Origin: AP-15 sp035570935
GTDB lineage: Bacteria; Pseudomonadota; Alphaproteobacteria; ATCC43930; CGMCC-115725
Assembly (NCBI GenBank): GCA_035570935.1
Contig: DATMKU010000341.1
Location: 1-5,367 of the forward strand
DNA: 5,367 bases
Direction of reading: 5' to 3'
Shown here one piece after another: positions 1-5,219 of this stretch (positions are counted from its first letter, which is position 1; every line of letters starts with the position of its first letter). A program made the translations under genes and the position numbers. The notes beneath the pieces were generated by a model that was not told where the DNA came from, searched no databases, and was given only the letters and a program-made list of their open reading frames with translations.

Positions 1-438
1 GCCGACATTGACGCCCAGATGATGATCGAGCTGGTCGAGATAATCAGGCACCGTCTCCCAGCCGAATTCGAGAGTGCGCAGCACCTCCATCGGGATCGCT
101 TCGACATAGGACAGGAATTCGGCGAGGCGGTCTTCCTTGCCCTTGCGCACCGGCGCCAATGACAGCGAGCAATTGCCGAAAATCACCGTGGTGGCGCCAT
201 GGTCGCAGGAATAGGAGCACAGCGGGTCCCAGGTGACCTGGGCGTCGTAATGGCAGTGGTTGTCGATAAACCCGGGGGCGACGACGCGGCCCTCGGCATC
301 GACCGTGCGCGCCGCCGGGCCGCTCAATTTGCCGATCTCGGCGATCTTGCCGTCTTTGACGCCGACATCGCCGCGGAACGCCGGCATGCCCGAGCCGTCG
401 ACGATGCGGCCGTTTTTGATCAAGAGGTCGTACGCCAT
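1..438 (-). CDS. N-acyl-D-amino-acid deacylase family amidohydrolase (N-terminal part, cut by the window edge)
   Basis: Open from the ATG at 438 to the left edge without a stop: 146 codons of a family usually around 500-580 residues, so the rest lies outside the window. The start MAYDLLIKNGRIVDGSGMPA is the typical opening beta-sandwich of metal-dependent amidohydrolases. The motif APGFIDNHCHYDAQ places the metal-binding HxH at H61 and H63. It is followed by a TWDP block (69-72), HGATTVIFGNCSLSLAPVR at 80-98 and a WET-PDYLD segment (127-135). The cysteine of GNC (C90) matches the zinc-ligand cysteine of D-aminoacylases. The family hydrolyses N-acyl-D-amino acids or related N-acyl and cyclic amides, normally in the cytoplasm; no signal peptide is seen. 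A Shine-Dalgarno sequence AAGGGA (444-449) lies 5 nt before the ATG and supports the start. The gene diverges from the lactonase-like gene at 644. The family is well supported, the exact substrate is unknown, and a dihydroorotase/hydantoinase-like relative is a less likely alternative. Confidence 0.9.
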   Translation of the reverse strand, partial: MAYDLLIKNGRIVDGSGMPAFRGDVGVKDGKIAEIGKLSGPAARTVDAEGRVVAPGFIDNHCHYDAQVTWDPLCSYSCDHGATTVIFGNCSLSLAPVRKGKEDRLAEFLSYVEAIPMEVLRTLEFGWETVPDYLDQLDHHLGVNVG

Positions 439-443
439 CGCTA

Positions 444-449
444 TCCCTT
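444..449 (-). promoter_or_regulatory. Ribosome binding site of the amidohydrolase gene
   Basis: On the minus strand AAGGGA stands 5 nt upstream of the ATG at 438. It fixes the start of the truncated amidohydrolase gene, which also begins with the expected family N-terminus. Confidence 0.7.
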
Positions 450-479
450 TCGTTGCTGGAACCCCGATTTACCCATTTT

Positions 480-505
480 CCGGCGCAAAGTGTAGCACGC
501 GCCGG
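480..505. promoter_or_regulatory. Inverted repeat in the divergent promoter region (operator or hairpin candidate)
   Basis: Perfect 7-bp inverted repeat: CCGGCGC at 480-486 and GCGCCGG at 499-505, separated by 12 bp. The spacer holds a minus-strand TGCTACACT (489-497), which resembles an extended -10 element (TGn plus 4 of 6 matches to TATAAT) and would face the amidohydrolase gene. No good -35 is present at the right distance. On the plus strand TTTACC (468-473), a 17-nt spacer and TGTAGC (491-496) is an even weaker promoter candidate. The position between two divergent genes fits a regulator site, but GC-rich repeats of this length can occur by chance. Confidence 0.3.
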
Positions 506-632
506 GGTTTGGCCGCGCACCGCGAATTCGAGCGCATGGCCTGCCGCCGTCGCATGGCTGAAATGCGCCGCAACCGCGCCGGCGATTGCCTCGCAGAGCG
601 GGCACGCTCACAATCGCGGCCACGAAACATTG
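506..632. other. Intergenic sequence upstream of the lactonase-like gene
   Basis: The gap between the two divergent genes runs from 439 to 643. Apart from the inverted repeat at 480-505 and the two ribosome binding sites, I see no structure in it. The plus strand stays open in the frame of the downstream gene back to an ATG at 260, but that stretch overlaps the amidohydrolase gene and lacks protein-like composition. I therefore read it as leader and promoter DNA of the lactonase-like gene. Confidence 0.5.
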
Positions 633-638
633 GGGAGG
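633..638 (+). promoter_or_regulatory. Ribosome binding site deciding the start of the lactonase-like gene
   Basis: GGGAGG lies before two adjacent in-frame ATG codons at 641 and 644. Its distance to 641 is only 2 nt and to 644 it is 5 nt, so 644 is preferred. Either choice changes the protein by a single methionine. Confidence 0.75.
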
Positions 639-643
639 AAATG

Positions 644-1855
644 ATGACAGAGCGACCGATAGGGCGATCCTGGTCGCGGCGCACGATGCTCGCCACGGGC
701 GCCGGGCTCGCCGGTGCGGCGGCATTCGACCCGCAACGTGCCCTCGCCCAACAAAAAGTCCAGCTTGGGGTTCCGGCGAGCGTGATCACGAACCCGCCGC
801 GCGAGTGGAGGCCGGGCCGTCCGTCGATCTATCCCGATCCCGACGTCATCGTCGTCGATCCTTCGTTTATCCCGTTGAGGCGAACACAGGGTGCCATCTA
901 CCGTGTCTGGACCGGCGCCTTGTGGGCGGAGGGACCGACCTGGTCGAACCAGGGCCAATACCTTGTCTTCAGCGACGTCTCGGGCAACACGCTGTACCGG
1001 TACATTTGGGATGACAGCCGAGTGACCGTGTTCCGCCGGCCGTCCAACAATGCCAACGGCAACGCCTTCGATTTTCAAGGCAGGCTGTTGTCGTGCGAGG
1101 ACTTCACCCGCCGGCTCGTGCGCTGGGAGCACGACGGGACCGTGACCGTCATCGCCGATTCCTTCGAAGGCAAACCATTAAATTCCCCTAATGGTGTGGC
1201 GCCGCATCCCGATGGCAGCATCTGGTTCACCGATCCCGGCTACGGCGATCAGATCGCCGAGGGGCATCCGGACGCAGCCGGCGGCCCCACCAACCCGCAA
1301 GGGATCTTAAACCCGCGCATCGGCGCCGAGGATGCCGGCGCCGTCGGTGGGAAGAAGCGCGAGTTACCGACCAACACCTACCGCTGGGACCCGAGCGGCA
1401 AGCTCGAAATCGTGGTCCCCGAGGAGGTGGTCCCCGACCCGAATGGCCTGTGTTTTTCGCCCGATCACAAGACGTTCTATTTGATCAGCACCGGCAAGGG
1501 CCCGGGCGACACCGGAACCGGCGGCAACGGGGTCATCTATGCTTTCGATCTCGAAAGCGCCAAACTCACCAACAAGCGACTGTTCACGAACATGATGGTG
1601 GACGGGGTCAAATGCGGGCCCGACGATATGTGCGCCGACGTCTTTGGTAATCTATGGTGTGCCTCCAATGCGCCGCTCGGCTATGCCGGCGTGCTCGTGT
1701 TCAATCCCTCGGGCAAGCTGATCGGCCGCATTCGCCTACCCGAAGTGTGCGCCAATCTCACTTTCGGCGGTCCCAAACGCGACCGGTTGTTCATGGCCGC
1801 GAGCCAGTCCCTCTACATGCTCGAAGTGGCGACCCAGGGTGCGACCCCCGGTTGA
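644..1855 (+). CDS. SMP-30/gluconolactonase-like beta-propeller protein with a Tat signal peptide
   Basis: 403 residues. The N-terminus is a twin-arginine signal: SRRTMLA at 11-17, a hydrophobic Ala/Gly/Leu stretch (15-28), and a likely cleavage after A35 in RALAQ. The folded protein would therefore be exported to the periplasm. The mature part fits the SMP-30/LRE family of six-bladed propellers, which hydrolyse sugar lactones and related esters with one divalent metal. Landmarks are AEGP (E96), VFSD (108-111), NSPNG (180-184), WFTDPGYG (194-201), DPNGLCFSPD (265-274; N267) and VDGVK (D320) followed by GNLWCAS. E96, N267 and D320 occupy the places of the three metal ligands. The stretch 201-241, rich in Gly, Pro and Asn, is longer than the loop usually seen there. 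The ORF is open back to 260, but composition, the Tat signal and the ribosome binding site place the start at 644. The gene heads a same-strand run of three, with 77 bp to the next. The family is certain, the lactone substrate is not; gluconolactonase is only the generic name. Confidence 0.92.
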   Translation: MTERPIGRSWSRRTMLATGAGLAGAAAFDPQRALAQQKVQLGVPASVITNPPREWRPGRPSIYPDPDVIVVDPSFIPLRRTQGAIYRVWTGALWAEGPTWSNQGQYLVFSDVSGNTLYRYIWDDSRVTVFRRPSNNANGNAFDFQGRLLSCEDFTRRLVRWEHDGTVTVIADSFEGKPLNSPNGVAPHPDGSIWFTDPGYGDQIAEGHPDAAGGPTNPQGILNPRIGAEDAGAVGGKKRELPTNTYRWDPSGKLEIVVPEEVVPDPNGLCFSPDHKTFYLISTGKGPGDTGTGGNGVIYAFDLESAKLTNKRLFTNMMVDGVKCGPDDMCADVFGNLWCASNAPLGYAGVLVFNPSGKLIGRIRLPEVCANLTFGGPKRDRLFMAASQSLYMLEVATQGATPG

Positions 1856-1932
1856 CGCAAGGACCGAGGCTTGCACCCGCCGCTGTCTCGACGCCTGCCT
1901 ATTCGCTAACAGGACCAAAGGGTTGAAAGATC

Positions 1933-2400
1933 ATGCCGGGTACGATGTTGGTTAGCGGCCGGTTGGCCGCCGCAGCCGCGGTGGCGGCGGGGCTGGTGCT
2001 CGCCGCCGGGATGCCGGCGCGGGCGGCGTTGACCGCAGGGGTTGCTGCGCCACCCCCCGGCGAGCGCCCGCTATTGTTGGCGCAAGCGCCCGCGCAGCCG
2101 GCGCCGAATGTCGAGGCCAACATCGCCCAGCTGCACCAGCGGCTGCAGATTGCCCCAGCGCAGGAGCCGTCATTCGAGGCGCTCGCCAACGTCATGCGGC
2201 AAAATGCGCGGATGATGTCGAGCCCGCCGCCGGCGGCCGCGAACGCGGTCGAGGGGCTGCGCCTGGCGATCCAATACGGCCAGCAGGAAATCGACGGGAT
2301 GCGGCGCCTGCTGCCGGCATTGCAGGCGCTTTACGCGAGCCTGTCGCCGGCCCAGCAGCAAACCGCGGACGCGATATTCCGACAGGGCCCAGGCGGGTGA
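1933..2400 (+). CDS. Small secreted Spy/CpxP-like protein (LTxxQ motif family)
   Basis: 155 residues. An N-terminal signal peptide is clear: R10, a hydrophobic Ala/Val/Leu core (11-26), and a likely Sec signal peptidase cut after PARA at A31. A Pro/Ala-rich linker follows (38-58). The rest is predicted helical and resembles LTxxQ proteins: LHQRLQIAPAQEPSFEAL (67-84) contains a first degenerate motif (IAPAQ, 73-77), and LYASLSPAQQQTADAIF (133-149) contains the second (LSPAQ, 137-141). Family members such as Spy and CpxP are periplasmic, bind unfolded proteins or sensor kinases, and respond to envelope stress. Here the role is inferred from family only. The start at 1933 has a weak AAAGGG (1917-1922) about 10 nt upstream. 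An ATG at 1945 is an alternative that keeps the signal peptide. The gene sits between the lactonase-like and CoA-transferase genes on the same strand. Confidence 0.75.
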   Translation: MPGTMLVSGRLAAAAAVAAGLVLAAGMPARAALTAGVAAPPPGERPLLLAQAPAQPAPNVEANIAQLHQRLQIAPAQEPSFEALANVMRQNARMMSSPPPAAANAVEGLRLAIQYGQQEIDGMRRLLPALQALYASLSPAQQQTADAIFRQGPGG

Positions 2401-2450
2401 CCGCAGCCGACCGCCCTCGTCTAGCGCTCCCGCTTTCATGCCGACAACCA

Positions 2451-2455
2451 AAGGA
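2451..2455 (+). promoter_or_regulatory. Ribosome binding site of the CoA-transferase gene
   Basis: AAGGA lies 7 nt before the ATG at 2463. It supports that start over the upstream in-frame GTG at 2397, which overlaps the stop codon of the preceding gene. Confidence 0.65.
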
Positions 2456-2462
2456 CCAGCCG

Positions 2463-3647
2463 ATGCCGAATTCGCCGTTGCCGCTCAATGATTTCTTTGT
2501 CATCGACCTGACCGCTCATCGCGCCGGCCCGACAGCGGTGCGCCAGCTCGCCGATTGGGGTGCGGAGGTGATCAAGGTCGAGCCGCCGGGCGAACAGGTC
2601 GATGCCACCGGCAGCCGCCGCGACGGCCCCGATTTTCAGAACCTGCACCGCAACAAGCGGTCGATGACCGTCAATCTGAAGAGCAAGGAAGGCCTCGAAA
2701 TCTTCTTCAAGCTCGCAGGGCGCGCCGACGTCATCGTCGAGAACTACAAATCCGATGTGAAGCACCGGCTCGGGGTCGACTACGAAACCGTCAAAAAGAT
2801 CAACCCGCGCATCGTCTACGGCAGCATTTCCGGCTTTGGCCAGGACGGGCCCTATGCCGGCCGCCCCGGCGTCGACCAGATCGCGCAGGGCATGGGCGGG
2901 CTGATGTCGGTCACCGGCCATCCGGGGCAAGGCCCGGTGCGGGTCGGGATCGCGATCAACGACACCTCGGCCGGCCTGCTGCTGTCCTACGGGATCGTGC
3001 TCGCCTTGCTCGCGCGCGAGCGCACCGGCGAAGGGCAATGGGTGCAGACGTCGTTGCTCGAAGCGCAGATCTACATGCTCGACTTTCAGGCGGCGCGCTA
3101 TCTGATGAAGGGCGAAGTCGCGGGCCAGGAGGGTAATTTCCACCCGACCTCGCCCGGCACCGGGATGTTCCAAACCGCCGACGGCTATATCAACATCGCC
3201 GCTTCGGGCGACAATCTGTGGCGGCGCTTTTGCGAGGCTGCGGGTGCGCGGGATCTGCTCGACGATCCCGACTTCAAGACGGTGGTCGCCCGCGCCCGGA
3301 ACCGTTCGGCGTTGATCGTGCACCTGAACGAGATCATGCGCCGCCATCCGAATGCATATTGGGTCGAGTTGTTGAACAAGGTCGGGGTGCCGTGCGGCCC
3401 GATCAACACGATCGACCAGACTTTCGCCGACCCGCAGGTGCAGCATCTCGGCATCGCCAAGCCGGTCAGCCACCCAAAGCTCGGGCCGCAAAAAGTCGTC
3501 GGCCAGCCGATCCATATGAGCGCCTACCCGCAGCCCGGCGAACTGCGCCCGACCCCCGATCAAGGCCAGCACACCGACGCCGTGCTGCGCGACCTCGGCT
3601 ACGACGACGACGCCATCGCCGGCCTTCGCGAGCGCGGCGCGGTGTGA
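2463..3647 (+). CDS. Class III CoA-transferase (CaiB/BaiF family)
   Basis: 394 residues, the usual length for the family. These cytoplasmic enzymes move CoA from an acyl-CoA donor to a carboxylic acid through an aspartyl-CoA thioester. The N-terminal Rossmann-like part is typical: VIDLTAHRAGP (13-23), QLADWGAEVIKVE (28-40), RNKRSMTVNLKS (63-74), ADVIVENYK (88-96) and SISGFGQDGPYAGRPG (121-136). VGIAINDTSAG (161-171) contains the expected catalytic aspartate D167, followed by ALLARERTGEGQWV (181-194). Later come a flexible Gly-rich segment (221-234), TADGYINIA (238-246) and VGVPCGPINT (307-316), also characteristic. An in-frame GTG at 2397 would add 22 residues but lacks family-like sequence. 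The gene is third in a same-strand run, 62 bp after the Spy-like gene, and converges on tatC. The substrate acid cannot be predicted; names such as formyl-CoA or carnitine transferase would be over-calls. Confidence 0.95.
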   Translation: MPNSPLPLNDFFVIDLTAHRAGPTAVRQLADWGAEVIKVEPPGEQVDATGSRRDGPDFQNLHRNKRSMTVNLKSKEGLEIFFKLAGRADVIVENYKSDVKHRLGVDYETVKKINPRIVYGSISGFGQDGPYAGRPGVDQIAQGMGGLMSVTGHPGQGPVRVGIAINDTSAGLLLSYGIVLALLARERTGEGQWVQTSLLEAQIYMLDFQAARYLMKGEVAGQEGNFHPTSPGTGMFQTADGYINIAASGDNLWRRFCEAAGARDLLDDPDFKTVVARARNRSALIVHLNEIMRRHPNAYWVELLNKVGVPCGPINTIDQTFADPQVQHLGIAKPVSHPKLGPQKVVGQPIHMSAYPQPGELRPTPDQGQHTDAVLRDLGYDDDAIAGLRERGAV

Positions 3648-3673
3648 GGCAAGCGGGAGAACTCCGCAATCAA

Positions 3674-3690
3674 CCCGCGCGGGGAGCGGG
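3674..3690. terminator. Weak GC hairpin in the convergent junction
   Basis: The 45 bp between the stops of the CoA-transferase gene and tatC contain a 10-bp palindrome CCCGCGCGGG (3674-3683). Alternatively CCCGC (3674-3678) can pair with GCGGG (3686-3690). There is no T-run on either strand, so a classical intrinsic terminator is not shown. The location between convergent genes is the main argument. Confidence 0.25.
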
Positions 3691-3692
3691 CG

Positions 3693-4523
3693 TCATTCGC
3701 CGGCGGCGGGGGTGCCTTTGCCGGCGATCTCGGCTTCCTCCGCGGCCTCGCGTTTGGCGCGCGCCCGCTCGACCATGCGGCACGAGATGATCGATGCCTC
3801 GAACAGGATGATCAGCGGGATCGCGAGGCTTGTCTGGCTGACTACGTCGGGCGGCGTCAACACCGCGGCGACGACGAACATGATCACGATCGCATAGCGC
3901 CGCTTTGAGGCGAGACCGGCCGCGGTGACGAGCCCGACCCGCGCCATCAGGGTCAGCAGCACCGGCAATTGAAACGCAACCCCGAAGGCGAACAGCAGGG
4001 TCATGACGAGCGACAGGTACTCGTTGACCTTGGCCTCGAGCACGATCGGTAGGGTGCCGGGGCCGCCGGTCGTCTCGAAACTCACGAAAAATCGCCAAGC
4101 GTATGGAATAACTACGAAATAAGCGAGCGAGGCGCCCATCAGGAACAGCACCGGCGTGGCAAACAGATAGGGGAAAAAGGCGCGCTTTTCGTTTTTGTAG
4201 AGGCCGGGGGCGATAAACTTCCAGATCTGCATCGCGACGATCGGGAAAGCGATGCACAACGCCGCCCAGAACGAGACCCTGACATAAGTAAAGAACGCCT
4301 CGGTCAGGCCGGTATAGATCAGGTGCCGCCCGGTCTGGCCTTGGAAGATCACCGCGAGTGGATGGACCAGAAAGCCAAAGATCCGCACCTTGAACTGGTA
4401 GCAGACCAGAAACGCGACCATGATCGCACCGATCGACCACATCAGCCGGTTGCGCAACTCGATCAGATGATCGAGGAGCGGCATCCGGCCCTCTTCGAGC
4501 TCGGCCTCGCGGTCGTCGGTCAT
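3693..4523 (-). CDS. tatC: Sec-independent protein translocase subunit TatC
   Basis: 276 residues, close to the family size (E. coli TatC has 258). TatC is the polytopic inner-membrane receptor that binds the twin-arginine motif of folded Tat substrates. The cytoplasmic N-terminus has MPLLDHLIELRNRL (14-27), matching E. coli H12, E15 and R17 with H19, E22 and R24. KFIAPGLYKNEKR (102-114) carries F103 and E112, the counterparts of E. coli F94 and E103, both important for signal-peptide binding. TPPDVVSQTSLAIPLIILFE (223-242) is the conserved block of the last two helices. Six hydrophobic segments are visible at roughly 28-48, 74-96, 115-140, 168-190, 209-224 and 231-248. A charged Ala/Glu-rich tail ends the protein. 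The gene begins 8 bp after the tatB stop and no clear Shine-Dalgarno sequence precedes it, so translational coupling to tatB is likely. Confidence 0.98.
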   Translation of the reverse strand: MTDDREAELEEGRMPLLDHLIELRNRLMWSIGAIMVAFLVCYQFKVRIFGFLVHPLAVIFQGQTGRHLIYTGLTEAFFTYVRVSFWAALCIAFPIVAMQIWKFIAPGLYKNEKRAFFPYLFATPVLFLMGASLAYFVVIPYAWRFFVSFETTGGPGTLPIVLEAKVNEYLSLVMTLLFAFGVAFQLPVLLTLMARVGLVTAAGLASKRRYAIVIMFVVAAVLTPPDVVSQTSLAIPLIILFEASIISCRMVERARAKREAAEEAEIAGKGTPAAGE

Positions 4524-4531
4524 TACGGGAT

Positions 4532-5068
4532 TTACGGTTTGGGCGGCACGAAGGCGTCAGCGGCGGTTTCGGGCGGCGGCGCTGCCGGCGGCGCGGGCTT
4601 GGCCTCGGCCTCGGCCAATTCATCGGGCTCGGAATCCGGCGCCGCGACCATCGGCACCGGCTCGGCCGGCGCCACGGCGGGCGGCGTTACAGCCCCGGTT
4701 GACGCATGCGCCGTCGCGTCGACGCCATTGCCGAGGGCCGGCGCCGGGGCCGGCTCGGCCGCCGAAAAATTAGGAAGTTCAGGCGGTTTCAGGCTTTCGC
4801 TGAGACTCCCGGTCGGGTCGATCGTGTTGTGGAATTCCTTGTTGATATCGAATTCGGCGGCCTTCTTGAGATCCTGCCGCATCTCGTCGAGTTCGGCCTC
4901 GCGGATCATCTGGTCGATGCTGCTCTGGAATTCGCGCGACAAGGTGCGCGCCTTGCGCACCCAATAGCCGGCTACGCGCATCGCCTTCGGCAAGTCCTTG
5001 GGCCCGATAAAGACGAGCGCCACCGTCCCGATCAACAGGATCTCCGACCAGCCGAAATCAAACAGCAT
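4532..5068 (-). CDS. tatB: Sec-independent protein translocase subunit TatB
   Basis: 178 residues. TatB partners TatC in the substrate-receptor complex of the inner membrane. The N-terminus MLFDFGWSEILLIGTVALVF is a single membrane helix with the conserved polar glutamate (E9, equivalent to E. coli TatB E8). It is followed by the hinge IGPKDLPKAMR (21-31) and an amphipathic, charged helix to about residue 80. FDFGWSE and the KDLPKA pattern distinguish TatB from TatA. From about residue 94 the tail is low-complexity and rich in Ala, Pro and Glu, as is common for long alphaproteobacterial TatB tails. An in-frame TGA 27 bases upstream of the ATG excludes a longer start. The ribosome binding site is weak: GGAA lies 9 nt before the ATG and GGTGGAG lies farther off. 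tatC follows directly. No tatA lies upstream within the window. Confidence 0.96.
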   Translation of the reverse strand: MLFDFGWSEILLIGTVALVFIGPKDLPKAMRVAGYWVRKARTLSREFQSSIDQMIREAELDEMRQDLKKAAEFDINKEFHNTIDPTGSLSESLKPPELPNFSAAEPAPAPALGNGVDATAHASTGAVTPPAVAPAEPVPMVAAPDSEPDELAEAEAKPAPPAAPPPETAADAFVPPKP

Positions 5069-5219
5069 CGGCTTGCGTTCCGCTCCACCGCATCAGCATC
5101 ATATAGGCTCCGCCGGCGGACATGATGATGTCAGAAAGGCCGCACCGCGGCAACGCCGCCCGCCGCCGACCGCCCGCCCGAACAAATCGCCGCCGGGCGC
5201 CGGGCAATGCGCGGCGCGC
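5069..5219 (-). promoter_or_regulatory. Leader region of tatBC with a 12-bp palindrome
   Basis: No gene is seen in these 151 bp. A perfect palindrome TCCGCCGGCGGA lies at 5109-5120, about 40 bp before the tatB start. On the minus strand, CTGACA (5129-5134, 5 of 6 to the -35 consensus) and TATGAT (5098-5103, 5 of 6 to the -10 consensus) flank it, but they are 25 bp apart, too far for a standard sigma-70 promoter. GC-rich sequence downstream of the preceding stop can form short hairpins, without a convincing T-run. A promoter for tatBC here is plausible but not shown. Confidence 0.25.

Noticed and set aside
44..520. Minus-strand 158-residue ORF across the amidohydrolase start
   Set aside because: Arg-rich sequence in the wrong frame; the true frame starts at 438 and shows clear amidohydrolase motifs.
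260..643. N-terminal extension of the lactonase-like gene to an ATG at 260
   Set aside because: It overlaps the divergent amidohydrolase gene, has arginine-rich shadow composition, and would bury the Tat signal and ribosome binding site at 633-638.
1856..1932. Promoter for the Spy-like gene
   Set aside because: TTGCAC at 1871-1876 resembles a -35, but no -10-like hexamer lies at a usable distance.
2436..3572. 378-residue antisense ORF opposite the CoA-transferase gene
   Set aside because: Long antisense frames are common opposite G/C-ending genes. The translation has no recognisable domain, while the plus strand is an unambiguous family member.
3670..4623. 317-residue minus-strand ORF overlapping tatC in another frame
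   Set aside because: Arg/Pro-rich shadow of tatC and the end of tatB, with no membrane segments or motifs.
4323..4967. Plus-strand ORF with Gly/Ala/Ser-rich repeats
   Set aside because: It is the complement of the low-complexity Ala/Pro/Glu tail of TatB; the repetitive look comes from that tail.
5180..5219. Intrinsic terminator after the PH-domain gene
   Set aside because: Short GC stems can be drawn but none is long and perfect, and the following ATTTGTT is not a real T-run.
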